64,000 nt of DNA, from NCBI GenBank assembly GCA_029781135.1, contig JAKOXH010000058.1, positions 1 to 64,000 of the forward strand. Direction: 5' to 3'. A program made the position numbers and the translations under genes. Shown one piece after another: positions 41,740 to 50,812 of this stretch (position 1 is its first letter; the number at the start of each line of letters is the position of its first letter). Below the pieces are notes generated by a model. It did no database searches and was not told the origin of the DNA. It was given only the letters and a program-made list of their open reading frames with translations. This DNA comes from Planctomycetota bacterium. GTDB lineage: Bacteria > Planctomycetota > Planctomycetia > Pirellulales > Lacipirellulaceae.

Positions 41740-44700
41740 ATGCCCGCCACTGAAAAAACTTGGTACGATCAAGCGTTGCTGCACGTTATTTTTGGCATCA
41801 CCGCATTGGTGCTGCTGGGCGGCACGCTTTTGATGCTGGCCAAGGACCACAATCGTGAATGGCGCAAATGGCAATTGGATGATCGCGCTCGTGAACGCTG
41901 GACGATCCAAGCCCAATTGGCGCAAGCCCAGGCCGATTCAGCGGTGGCGATGACCCGTTTGCAGAAGGACTTGGATTCGGCGCGCAGCACGAAGATCGAC
42001 GCGGAACTCATCAAGCGATTCGAGCAGTTAGTTTCGGCGGAGGATGAGCGTCTCAAGGCGGCGCAAAAAGCAGAGAAGCCTGCCGATTTTAGCCAGCTTG
42101 ATAAGGCAACTGCCACGCTGGAACAAGCAGAGAACGGTTCGTCGGCGGCATTAAGTGCGCGCCAAGGCGTGCTCGATGAAATGTCCGCGTTCATCAAAGA
42201 GGCCAAGCGGCGTGAAGGCGCGCTTCTGACGACGAAGAAGTTCCGGGCAGCCGACCAGACGGCGGCGATCAGTGCTCGCGGTATCGCCGTTGGCGAGGGC
42301 AAGCCGACGGAGGAGATCGAAGCGAAGATTGCGACGCTGAAGCAAGAAATCGCGCAATACGACGTGGCCGTGGCCTCGGCCAAGGACTATCGCGTGGCCT
42401 TGGAGGCGCTTGTTAAGCAAATCCAGGGGCCCGAGCTTGAACTGCAAAAGCAGATTGCCGCCCTGCAAACGGAACAAAATCGGCTGCGCGATAACCTCGG
42501 CAAGTTCACCACGACGGCTGGCGACTGGGTCAATCGGGGCCCGGTGCTCGATGCGCTCTACACCGGCAACATCAAGCTGGAACAAATCTGGCTGCCGGAT
42601 ATGAAGATCAATTACAACTTTAGCCAGGTGGCCCGCTACGATCGATGCATCGTGTGCCATCGGGCGATTGATAAGACGGCGCCGGGTTCGGCTACGGAAC
42701 CCGCCTACCCCGCGATTCCGCGTGCCGAGCGCGAACGCACGGTGCAACTCAATACGCCGGCGGAAGCGCCGAAGGCGGAAACGGACGAAGGCCCAGCCGA
42801 CGCGCTGGCCACCGTATATGGCATCACGCTCGCGCCGCGTGGGCAGGTCGAGGCCTCGGCGATTACGATTCAAGTCGTGGCCCCGCAGAGTTTGGCGGCC
42901 ATCGCTGGGCTGCAAATGGGCGATATTCTGCTCGAAATCAACGGTGGCCCGATCACTTCGCAGGAAGACGTCAAGCATTATCTGTTCGAAGTCGTGGAGT
43001 GGGGCAAGCCGATCGCCGTGAAGATTCAGCGCGGCTTGCATCAGCCGTTTACGTCGCATCCGCGCCTTGATTTGTTTGTTGGCAGCACGAGCCCGCATAA
43101 GAAGGGCGAAATGGGCTGCACGATTTGCCACGACGGGCAGGGCAGTGCCACCGAATTCAAATGGGCCTCGCACACGCCGAACGATCCACAGCAGGCGCAC
43201 GATTGGACGCGGCAGTATGGTTGGTTTAACAATCACCACTGGATTTTCCCGATGACGCCCAACCGGTTCATCGAGAGCAACTGTCTGAAGTGCCATCATG
43301 AAGTGGTCGACCTGATGCCAAGCGAGCGGTTCCCCGAGCCGCCGGCTCCGAAGCTTGTGAAAGGTTACGAACTGGTGCGCGAGTACGGCTGCTATGGCTG
43401 TCACGAAATCAATGGTTACGACGGCCCACTGAAGCGGACAGGTCCCGACTTGCGAGCGGAGCCGAACTACAGCGAAGTCGCTTCGCAAATCCTCACCGAT
43501 AAAGGCCTGACGCCCGTTGAGCGGGATTTGGCCAACCAAATTGTGGCGCAGCCAACGGCATCCGCACCTCGCAATGAACTCATTCGTTCGATGCGTGCCG
43601 ATGCCAACGGCGGCGCTAAGCAAGGTGAAGGCGACAAGAAACCTGCGCCGCCACGATTGGCGCCTGCCACATTGGCGTTGGCAGATGCACTGAAGGATGT
43701 CGAAGCGCCGGGTAATTTGCGGAAGGTTGGTCCCAGCCTGCGGCACTTGAACTCCAAGGTGGACTTTGGCTGGGTGTATAGCTGGGTTCGCAAGCCGTCC
43801 GACTTCCGCCCGACGACGCGGATGCCGCAGTTCTTCCTGAACCATCAGCATCTCGACGGCGAACGCAAGGCGTTCAAGATTCGCGACGCGGCGGGCAAGG
43901 AAATTGAAATTAGCGATCTCGAATACACGCGGCGCTTCGAGCAAATCGAAATCCGCGCGCTCGCGCAATTCATGCTTTCCAACAGTCAGCCGTTCGATTA
44001 CATCCGGCCGCCGGCTGGCATCACCGAAGCGCCCACGCCAGAACGGGGTAAGAAGGTTTTTGAAACCCGTGGTTGCCTGGCTTGCCACTCGCATGCTGAC
44101 TTTCCGGACATCCATTCCACCCAAGGTCCCGATCTTTCGCGGCTCGCGGCGAAGCTGAACACCGAGAAAGGCCGGCAGTGGTTGTATAGCTGGGTGAAGC
44201 TGCCGAACCACTATTATCCGCGCACGGCGATGCCCAATGTGTATCTCGACCCAATTGTCGAGAAGGACGCGGATGGCAAGCCGACCGGCAAAGTGAGCGA
44301 CCCGGCGGCCGACGTGATGGCTTACTTGCTCAGCGTGCCGACCGATTGGAAGCCGGAAACGCAAGTTCCCGCCGCGGAATTGACGGCCGACGAGAAGGCG
44401 GCATTGAACGATCTCACGACCGTGTGGCTGTCCGCTTCGTTCCCGCGGTTGCGTGCAGAACGCTATGCAAAGGAAGGTATCGATCCCGGTTTGGCTTCCA
44501 GCGTGAAAGTCGATGAACGTGTCATGCTGGGGCCATTCCAGAATGAGCAAGATCGGGCGCACCGGCAGCTTGAATATGTGGGCCGGCGTTCGTTGAGCCG
44601 CTATGGCTGCTTCGGTTGCCACGATATCCCGGGCTACGAAACGGCCAAGCAAATCGGCACGCCGCTGGCTAACTGGGGTCGCAAGGATACATCGCAACTG

Positions 44701-46425
44701 GCGTTTGAGAACATTGGGCAGTTCCTGGCGACGCATGAGGAGTTCATTCCGATGCGCGATTTGGGGAATGGCCCTGCCGCGCCTGCGAACCAAGCCCAAG
44801 CGGGTCACGAGGCGATGGGTGGCGCCGCGGCGGCTCCCGCCACCGGTGCGGAACATCCGGCGGCCGGTGAACATGCCTCAGGCCATGGAGTTGATCCGCT
44901 CGATGAGCGGTTCGATTCCGACACCGGCTACTTCCTGCAGGCGCTCAATAACCACGAGCGCAACGGGTTCTTGTGGCAGAAGCTCCGGATGCCGCGTAGC
45001 TTCGATTTCGAGACGACGAAGACCAAACGTTACGATGAACGGCTGCGCATGCCTAAGTTCCCCTTCAATGCGGAACAGCGCGAAGCCATCATGACGTTCG
45101 TGCTCGGGCTTACTGCCGAAGCGCCGGCGACGAAGTACATCTACCAGCCGCTCCCGCGGCAGAAGGCGATTGTCGAAGGCCGCCACGTGTTGGATAAGTA
45201 CAATTGCGCGGGGTGCCATATCCTTGATATGGAGCGGTGGGATGTCGCCTTCACGCCCAATCAATTCGAAGCGCCGCCGGCAACGAGTGATTACCCATTC
45301 TTGCAACCGGGGGTTACGCCCGAGCAGATGAAAGCATCCGTCACGGTCGATAAGCGCGGGTTGCTGCATGCCGAGTTGCACGGGATGCCCGTGCGGAATG
45401 AGGCGACGGGTGCGCCGCGGCTGGTGGATGCGGATGGTGTGGCGATCGAGCCAGACGATAAGGAATCGCCACGTTTCTTTGAGTTCTCGTTGTTTCAGCC
45501 GGCGGTTGTGAATGGCGAGGTGCGAAAAGTCGGCGTGCAGAATATAAAGATTCCCGCCACGCTGGATGGCAAAGGGCTCGCCCAGGGTAAGGCATATCCC
45601 GGCCTGGGTGGCGTATTGGCCAAATATCTGTATCCTCGTGTGATTGCCGATGAAAAGCAGAACAACCCCAATGTCGTCCCGACGGAAGCCTGGGGGTGGC
45701 TGCCACCGCCGCTGCACAATGAGGGTGAGAAGGTGCAGACCAACTGGCTGCACGACTTCTTGATGGACCCAACGATGATTCGGCCGGCAGCGGTGTTGCG
45801 CATGCCGAACTTCCACATGACCAGCGAAGAGGCGAGCACGTTGGTCAATTATTTCGCAGCCAAGAGTTCGGTGGAATTTCCGTACGAGTACAACGCCCGG
45901 CGTCGCACCGACTATTTGGCCGGGCTCGAAAAAACCCATCCGGCCGTTTTGAACGACGCCATGAAAGTGGTGACGAACGGCAACTATTGCGTGAAGTGCC
46001 ACTTTGTAGGCGACTATCAGGTGCGTGGATCGGTTCGGGCGATGGCGCCGAATTTGGACCAGGTATATCGCCGATTGCGGCCGGAATACGTCCACCGCTG
46101 GGTTGCTAGCCCACAACGGATCTTGCCGTATACCGGTATGCCGGTGAATATTCCGTATGACCCCACACCGCCGAACTTCGGAGGGATCAGTCAGGATTTG
46201 TTCCCCGGTCCCAGCACCGCCCAGTTGGAGGGGATTGTCAGCTTGTTGATGAATTTCGATGCTTACACGGGTCGGCAAAGCTCCGTGAAGAGCTTGGTGA
46301 AAGAGCCACCGCCGCCGGCTGGTCAGGCACCGGCCGGGCAACCACCGGCGGCCCAGCCACCACCTGCGGCGCCCGCGGCAGCGCCACTGCAACCACCCCC
46401 GCCACCGGCCAAGGCACCCGCCTAG
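41740..46425 (+). CDS. Octahaem cytochrome c with coiled coil and PDZ domain
   Basis: A 1561-residue membrane-anchored protein. A helix near residues 13-32 is followed by a coiled coil (about 35-270, Ala/Glu/Lys/Gln-rich). Eight CxxCH motifs start at residues 303, 460, 515, 551, 779, 957, 1156 and 1417. A PDZ domain spans about 361-445 (GLQMGDILLEINGGPITSQ). The C-terminus is Pro/Ala-rich. Its place right after qcrC suggests it takes the role of cytochrome c1, passing electrons from the Rieske centre toward the oxidase. Haem attachment would be periplasmic. No separate cytochrome c1 gene is in the cluster. The PDZ fusion is a striking oddity; its ligand is unknown. Confidence 0.9.
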   Translation: MPATEKTWYDQALLHVIFGITALVLLGGTLLMLAKDHNREWRKWQLDDRARERWTIQAQLAQAQADSAVAMTRLQKDLDSARSTKIDAELIKRFEQLVSAEDERLKAAQKAEKPADFSQLDKATATLEQAENGSSAALSARQGVLDEMSAFIKEAKRREGALLTTKKFRAADQTAAISARGIAVGEGKPTEEIEAKIATLKQEIAQYDVAVASAKDYRVALEALVKQIQGPELELQKQIAALQTEQNRLRDNLGKFTTTAGDWVNRGPVLDALYTGNIKLEQIWLPDMKINYNFSQVARYDRCIVCHRAIDKTAPGSATEPAYPAIPRAERERTVQLNTPAEAPKAETDEGPADALATVYGITLAPRGQVEASAITIQVVAPQSLAAIAGLQMGDILLEINGGPITSQEDVKHYLFEVVEWGKPIAVKIQRGLHQPFTSHPRLDLFVGSTSPHKKGEMGCTICHDGQGSATEFKWASHTPNDPQQAHDWTRQYGWFNNHHWIFPMTPNRFIESNCLKCHHEVVDLMPSERFPEPPAPKLVKGYELVREYGCYGCHEINGYDGPLKRTGPDLRAEPNYSEVASQILTDKGLTPVERDLANQIVAQPTASAPRNELIRSMRADANGGAKQGEGDKKPAPPRLAPATLALADALKDVEAPGNLRKVGPSLRHLNSKVDFGWVYSWVRKPSDFRPTTRMPQFFLNHQHLDGERKAFKIRDAAGKEIEISDLEYTRRFEQIEIRALAQFMLSNSQPFDYIRPPAGITEAPTPERGKKVFETRGCLACHSHADFPDIHSTQGPDLSRLAAKLNTEKGRQWLYSWVKLPNHYYPRTAMPNVYLDPIVEKDADGKPTGKVSDPAADVMAYLLSVPTDWKPETQVPAAELTADEKAALNDLTTVWLSASFPRLRAERYAKEGIDPGLASSVKVDERVMLGPFQNEQDRAHRQLEYVGRRSLSRYGCFGCHDIPGYETAKQIGTPLANWGRKDTSQLAFENIGQFLATHEEFIPMRDLGNGPAAPANQAQAGHEAMGGAAAAPATGAEHPAAGEHASGHGVDPLDERFDSDTGYFLQALNNHERNGFLWQKLRMPRSFDFETTKTKRYDERLRMPKFPFNAEQREAIMTFVLGLTAEAPATKYIYQPLPRQKAIVEGRHVLDKYNCAGCHILDMERWDVAFTPNQFEAPPATSDYPFLQPGVTPEQMKASVTVDKRGLLHAELHGMPVRNEATGAPRLVDADGVAIEPDDKESPRFFEFSLFQPAVVNGEVRKVGVQNIKIPATLDGKGLAQGKAYPGLGGVLAKYLYPRVIADEKQNNPNVVPTEAWGWLPPPLHNEGEKVQTNWLHDFLMDPTMIRPAAVLRMPNFHMTSEEASTLVNYFAAKSSVEFPYEYNARRRTDYLAGLEKTHPAVLNDAMKVVTNGNYCVKCHFVGDYQVRGSVRAMAPNLDQVYRRLRPEYVHRWVASPQRILPYTGMPVNIPYDPTPPNFGGISQDLFPGPSTAQLEGIVSLLMNFDAYTGRQSSVKSLVKEPPPPAGQAPAGQPPAAQPPPAAPAAAPLQPPPPPAKAPA

Positions 46426-46560
46426 CCGCGTGGATAACTTTACTGGAATCACATGTGTTGAGCGGCAGCACGGAGCCGCGGCGAATTGTGACCAAGCTGG
46501 TTTGATCCTTTGGGCGGACCAGAGGATATTTACCACTTCATCCCTTGAAGGGGCATATTT

Positions 46561-47337
46561 ATGTCAAAGAGAAGTTTTGGAACGTTCGTTGTTGCCGCGT
46601 TGGCAACGACATTGATGGGCAGTATCTCGGCACAAGCGGCTGGCTGGGGCTCAGTGAAGGGCCGCATCGTGGTCGATGGCACACCGCCGAAGGTGGCGCC
46701 ATTGGTTGTTAGCAAAGACCAATACTGCATCGACAAGAAGCCGGTAAACGAGGCAATTGTCGTGGGCAAGGAGAATGCGCTGGTGAATGCCGTGGTCTAT
46801 CTGCGAGTCGCGACCGGCCAAAAGGTCCAGGTCGCTCCGAGCTACGATGCCCAGGCCAAGGAGTCGGTGGTGCTGGATAACAACGGTTGCTCGTTCCATC
46901 CGCACATCACGCTGATACGAGTTGGCCAGATGCTGGATATCAAGAATTCCGATCCGGTCGGCCACAACACCAATGTGGCGGTGTTTGCTTTTAACCAAAC
47001 GATACCATCGAATGGCCAATCGCAGATCAAAGCCAGTACGGCAGGTGCGCTGCCGACGCCGGTGGTTTGCAACATACACCCGTTCATGAAGGGCTACATC
47101 CTGTCGCAGGAACACCCGTATATGGCGGTCACGGGGGATGACGGCACGTTTGAAATCAAGGATATCCCGGCCGGCAAGCATGACTTCCAGTTCTGGCATG
47201 AAGCCGGTGGCTACCTGAAGAACGTAGCGCTGAAGGAAGGCAAGACCGACAATCGTGGCCGTGCAGCGTTGACGATTGCCGACGGGAAGACCCTCGACTT
47301 GGGGGATATTAAGGTAAAGGCCAGCTCGCTGAAGTAG
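46561..47337 (+). CDS. Cupredoxin-like exported protein
   Basis: A 258-residue protein with a signal peptide (ATTLMGSISAQAAG). A cupredoxin-like part holds FHPHITLIRVGQMLDIKNSD and VVCNIHPFMKGYI, which together supply His, Cys, His and Met as in type 1 copper sites. A C-terminal carboxypeptidase-regulatory-like segment (DDGTFEIKDIPAGKHDFQFWHE) follows. GAAGGGG precedes the ATG. It lies directly after the multihaem gene and could shuttle electrons to the oxidase or deliver copper. The gene downstream is a diverged lipoprotein paralogue. Confidence 0.8.
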   Translation: MSKRSFGTFVVAALATTLMGSISAQAAGWGSVKGRIVVDGTPPKVAPLVVSKDQYCIDKKPVNEAIVVGKENALVNAVVYLRVATGQKVQVAPSYDAQAKESVVLDNNGCSFHPHITLIRVGQMLDIKNSDPVGHNTNVAVFAFNQTIPSNGQSQIKASTAGALPTPVVCNIHPFMKGYILSQEHPYMAVTGDDGTFEIKDIPAGKHDFQFWHEAGGYLKNVALKEGKTDNRGRAALTIADGKTLDLGDIKVKASSLK

Positions 47338-47370
47338 TGTGGCGAAGTTCAAGATCGAAAGACGTTTTTT

Positions 47371-47403
47371 GTGGCCGCGGGCCATTTTTTGGCTCGCGGC
47401 CAC
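47371..47403 (+). terminator. Hairpin after cupredoxin gene
   Basis: GTGGCCGCGGGCC and its near complement (one wobble pair) enclose a T-rich loop, 34 bases after the stop. T-runs flank the left side and lie in the loop, not after the stem, so termination is only possible, not sure. Confidence 0.4.
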
Positions 47404-47474
47404 TTGTCTGTATAGAGTACAATTTGCACACTTACGGCAGTAAATAGTGTCTTAACAAATGGCGTTTGTTTGCG

Positions 47475-48380
47475 ATGAAACATCGTCGGTTGTACGCATG
47501 GTTGTCCGCGGTAATCAGTGTCGTTCCCGTCGCACTGTTGGGATGCGAGCGTCACGTGAATCTCGGCCCGGTCGCCGAGGCGGGGGCCGCCAAGGCAATT
47601 CACGAAGCATTGGTGAGCGCTAAAGCGAACCCGGCCGCGGGGGCGAAAACGGCTCCGACGGGTACCGGCTGGGCCACTCTCAAAGGGCAGTTTGTGTTCG
47701 ATGGCGATCCGCCGCCGATGCCGCCTTACAATGTGACGAAGGAGCAGGATATCTGCACGGTGGGTGGCAAAGCGCTACCGCAAGAGAAATTAGTCGTCGC
47801 CCCCGATTCCAAAGCGATTAAGAATGTGGTCGTCTTCTTGCGCGATCCTTCCCGCATTCACGAGTCGGCCAATCCCAAAGCTGATTCGGTCGAATTTGAC
47901 CAAAAACATTGCCTGTTCTTATCGCATGTTGCCGGGGTCACGGTCGGGCAAACGCTCAACATCAAAAATAGTGATACCACGGGCCACAACACGAACATCA
48001 TCGGCGCCGGTTTCAATCAACTGATACCAGCAGGCGGCGCGATTCCGTACAAGATCCAAAAGGAAACACAAGTTCCTAATCAGGTGACGTGCAGCATCCA
48101 TCCTTGGATGACGGCCTACTTGTTGACACGCAAGAACGGCTACTTTGCGATCACGGGGGATGATGGCAAATTTGAGATTCGGAATGTGCCAGCCGGTGAG
48201 CCGCTGGAGTTTCAGGTTTGGCACGAAAGCGGAGCAGCGGCTGGTGGCGGTCTCGTCGGCACAACGGCGGATGCGCCTGATCTGAAATGGTCGAACCGCG
48301 GTCGCGTGGCGATTACCTTGCAGCCCGACCAGGTGAAGGAAGTAAAGATCGTAGTTCCGGCGGCTGCATTTCATTTGTAG
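47475..48380 (+). CDS. Cupredoxin-like lipoprotein, paralogue
   Basis: A 301-residue lipoprotein: PVALLGC at residue 25 is a lipobox. I chose the ATG at 47475; a TTG three codons earlier is also open. The body repeats the pattern of the previous gene: QTLNIKNSDTTGHNTN, VTCSIHPWMTAYLLTRKNGY and DDGKFEIRNVPAGEPLEFQVWHES. Where the paralogue has FHPH, this one has KHCLFLSHV, so its copper site may differ. It is anchored in the envelope membrane and is likely to act between the multihaem cytochrome and the oxidase. Confidence 0.8.
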   Translation: MKHRRLYAWLSAVISVVPVALLGCERHVNLGPVAEAGAAKAIHEALVSAKANPAAGAKTAPTGTGWATLKGQFVFDGDPPPMPPYNVTKEQDICTVGGKALPQEKLVVAPDSKAIKNVVVFLRDPSRIHESANPKADSVEFDQKHCLFLSHVAGVTVGQTLNIKNSDTTGHNTNIIGAGFNQLIPAGGAIPYKIQKETQVPNQVTCSIHPWMTAYLLTRKNGYFAITGDDGKFEIRNVPAGEPLEFQVWHESGAAAGGGLVGTTADAPDLKWSNRGRVAITLQPDQVKEVKIVVPAAAFHL

Positions 48381-48545
48381 TTGGCGGCAGCGTATCGCAG
48401 TTTATTTTTCCTAATGAGTCGAAGCCCTGGTTTTTCGGGGAGAGGAATACTGGGCGAGAATATTCGCTGTGCGACGAGTCCGCCTCGTAATGTCATTATC
48501 GTTTCTGGATATTGATGCTCGGGATTACTATTTTCCGTTTAGAAC

Positions 48546-49844
48546 ATGCTTTCAAGATCTACATGGTTGGTAACTTGTGTTGGTGCAATCGCGGTCGCGG
48601 GTTGCAGCGAGTCGTCGCCGCCGTTTCGGCTCAATATGACGAATGTCGTGGCGAAGCAGATTTCGCTCGATCATCAACAGGCAATCGCCAATATTCTTGG
48701 CGGCATGTTTGGTACGCCCGACGAGCCGATCGCCCTGCCGGAAACCGGTCTCGATCAAAGGCTGTTGGCGATGGCGGCCGGCCCCGTGTGGAGCGATAAG
48801 GAAGGCGGCAAGCATGGGCTGTATCGGCGGCACTGCGTCCACTGTCATGGCATTTCGGGCGATGGCCAAGGCCCGACGGCCGCAATTTTGAATCCGTACC
48901 CGCGTGACTACCGGCCGGGCATCTTCAAGTTCAAGAGCACGTACACGTCGGGGGAACCAACTCTTGGGGATCTGGAGAAGACACTTCACGACGGTATTCC
49001 CGGCACGGCCATGCCGTCGTTTGCTTTGTTGCCGCCGGATGAAATTCGAGCATTGGTAGAGTACGTGAAGTACCTCAGCGTGCGGGGGCAGATGGAAGCT
49101 GCCCTGGAAAACCACGTGGCCGAAGAATTGGACGCGAATGCGAAGTTCGACCCGGCTACCGATCCCGCGGTGCAGCAGCTGATCGTCAAGGATTTGTTAG
49201 GCCCAATCGTGGAATCATGGAACGGGGCGAAGGATCAAGTCATTCGTCCGGAAGATGGGGCGATACCGCCCGCCGAGCGCCCGGCCGGTGATATTGCCGC
49301 ATCGGTCAAGGCGGGGCGTGAGTTGTTCTTCGGTCCCAAAGCCAACTGCGTGAAATGCCACGGCCCGACCGCGTTGGGTGACGGGCAACAAACCGATTAC
49401 GACACATGGAATAAGGCGAATTTCGATTTCATCACCGCGACGAACGATAAGATTTCGCAGATTGATTCGTTGCGACAGGACTTAGCAAAAGCCACGGGCG
49501 ATGAAGCGGAACAGCTTCGTAAACAGATTCTCGAAGCCCAGGCCGAGTACGGTTCGCGCAGCAAACGCATTGCCGCGTTGCTGCCGCCGCGGAATGCTAT
49601 TCCACGCAATTTGCGGGAAGGGGTATATCGTGGTGGACGCCGGCCGATTGACATTTTCTGGCGAGTGTCCGCCGGCATTCCGGGAACACCCATGCCGGCC
49701 AGCGGCCCGGCTGCCGAAGGCGCCCCTGGCACGTTAACGCAGCAAGAAATTTGGCAGCTTGTCGATTATGTGTATTCGCTGCCGTTCGAGCCAGCCAGCA
49801 TGCCACAGAAGAAGCCAATTAATACAGAGGTTGTGAGTAAGTAG
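48546..49844 (+). CDS. Dihaem cytochrome c lipoprotein
   Basis: A 432-residue lipoprotein (AIAVAGC lipobox at about residue 20). It has two CxxCH motifs, CVHCH near residue 97 and CVKCH near 265, each in a short cytochrome c fold (GHGLYRRH.. and AGRELFFGPKAN..). Its position just before the oxidase genes suggests it is the electron donor to subunit II. The last three codons and stop (VSK*) are encoded by the first unit of a repeat array, so the C-terminus has been altered. The ATG at 48546 has weak ribosome-binding sequence. Confidence 0.88.
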   Translation: MLSRSTWLVTCVGAIAVAGCSESSPPFRLNMTNVVAKQISLDHQQAIANILGGMFGTPDEPIALPETGLDQRLLAMAAGPVWSDKEGGKHGLYRRHCVHCHGISGDGQGPTAAILNPYPRDYRPGIFKFKSTYTSGEPTLGDLEKTLHDGIPGTAMPSFALLPPDEIRALVEYVKYLSVRGQMEAALENHVAEELDANAKFDPATDPAVQQLIVKDLLGPIVESWNGAKDQVIRPEDGAIPPAERPAGDIAASVKAGRELFFGPKANCVKCHGPTALGDGQQTDYDTWNKANFDFITATNDKISQIDSLRQDLAKATGDEAEQLRKQILEAQAEYGSRSKRIAALLPPRNAIPRNLREGVYRGGRRPIDIFWRVSAGIPGTPMPASGPAAEGAPGTLTQQEIWQLVDYVYSLPFEPASMPQKKPINTEVVSK

Positions 49845-49943
49845 TGGTGAGTAAGTAGTGGTGAGTAGGCGAGTAGGTGAGTAGGTGAGTTTCGCGGCAA
49901 TTTAACATACTCACGTACTCACTTACTCACCCGCTCATACTCC
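49833..49943. repeat. Period-8 inverted array overlapping a gene end
   Basis: 49833-49846 and 49847-49860 are the identical 14-mer GTGAGTAAGTAGTG. More units (GGCGAGTA, GGTGAGTA) follow to 49890. The right arm 49908-49943 is TACTCACG, TACTCACT, TACTCACC. The first copy encodes the end of the dihaem cytochrome. It ends 15 bases before the next start codon. Confidence 0.9.
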
Positions 49944-49957
49944 TAGCGGAGAGAGCC

Positions 49958-50752
49958 GTGAGACATTTTTGGGCGTTTTTGTTCTTGCTGGTGCCGATTT
50001 TGGGCGTGCTGACGTTCTTGTTGGCGCCGTATTACAACCACGCGTTCCCGCGCGACATCTCCGAGCAGGGGCACGTGATCGACCAGTTGTTCATGTTCAT
50101 CCTGTCGCTCACGGGCATCATCTTCGTCGGTACGGAAGTGTGCTTGTTCTACTTCATGTGGAAATACAACGGCCAATCGAACGCCGAACCGGTGAAGTAC
50201 TCGCACGGTAGCCACACGCTGGAAGTGGTGTGGACGATCCTGCCGGCCGTCACGCTGTTGTTCATCGCCATTTACCAGATGAACGCCTGGGCCGATGCCA
50301 AGATGCGTCGCCCCAACGTGCCGGTGACCGCCGAGGTCACGGGCCGCCAGTTCAATTGGGACGTTCGCTACCCCGGCCCCGACGGCGAACTCCACACGCC
50401 CGACGACATCGTCCGTGTTGACGGCGACATTCATTTTCCTTCCGGCGAAGAGGTGTTGCTCAGCATCAAAAGCGCCGACGTTTTGCACAGCTTCTTTTTG
50501 CCGAACCTGCGCATCAAGCAAGACGTGGTTCCCGGGATGCAGCAATACATGTGGTTCAAATGCCGTGAGCCAAAAGAGGTCGTCGATATTGTGTGCGCTG
50601 AGCTGTGTGGCTGGGGGCACTACAAAATGAGCGGCCGGGCGACGTTTGAGCCACGGGCTGAATTCAATGCTTGGCTCAAGGAAAAAGCGGCCGAGCAAAA
50701 TGTCCGCCAGGTGGCACAAGCCAAGGAAGAAAAGAAAGAAGAAAAGAAATAA
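49958..50752 (+). CDS. ctaC: Cytochrome c oxidase subunit II
   Basis: A 264-residue membrane protein starting with GTG at 49958. Two helices lie near residues 8-25 and 45-68. The periplasmic CuA domain has its ligands: the first His in SADVLHSFFLPN, and CAELCGWGHYKM with both Cys, Glu, His and Met. It accepts electrons from a cytochrome c or cupredoxin and passes them to subunit I. Unlike many caa3-type enzymes it carries no fused cytochrome c domain; the C-terminus is a Lys/Glu-rich tail. The operon continues with subunit I 60 bases later. Confidence 0.95.
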   Translation: MRHFWAFLFLLVPILGVLTFLLAPYYNHAFPRDISEQGHVIDQLFMFILSLTGIIFVGTEVCLFYFMWKYNGQSNAEPVKYSHGSHTLEVVWTILPAVTLLFIAIYQMNAWADAKMRRPNVPVTAEVTGRQFNWDVRYPGPDGELHTPDDIVRVDGDIHFPSGEEVLLSIKSADVLHSFFLPNLRIKQDVVPGMQQYMWFKCREPKEVVDIVCAELCGWGHYKMSGRATFEPRAEFNAWLKEKAAEQNVRQVAQAKEEKKEEKK

Positions 50753-50812
50753 TCGCATCGTGTCTCCGCACGATCCCGCACAACGATATTCGACCTTCAA
50801 TTGGTTTCAGTT

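Noticed and set aside
42151-44874. A 907-codon open frame on the minus strand
   Set aside because: It lies opposite the octahaem cytochrome, whose frame has haem motifs, PDZ and normal codon use. The minus frame has no domain and exists because of GC-rich codon structure.
44878-46536. 552-codon minus-strand frame opposite the multihaem gene
   Set aside because: Same reasoning as for the other long antisense frame: no domain, no start signal, opposite a clear gene.
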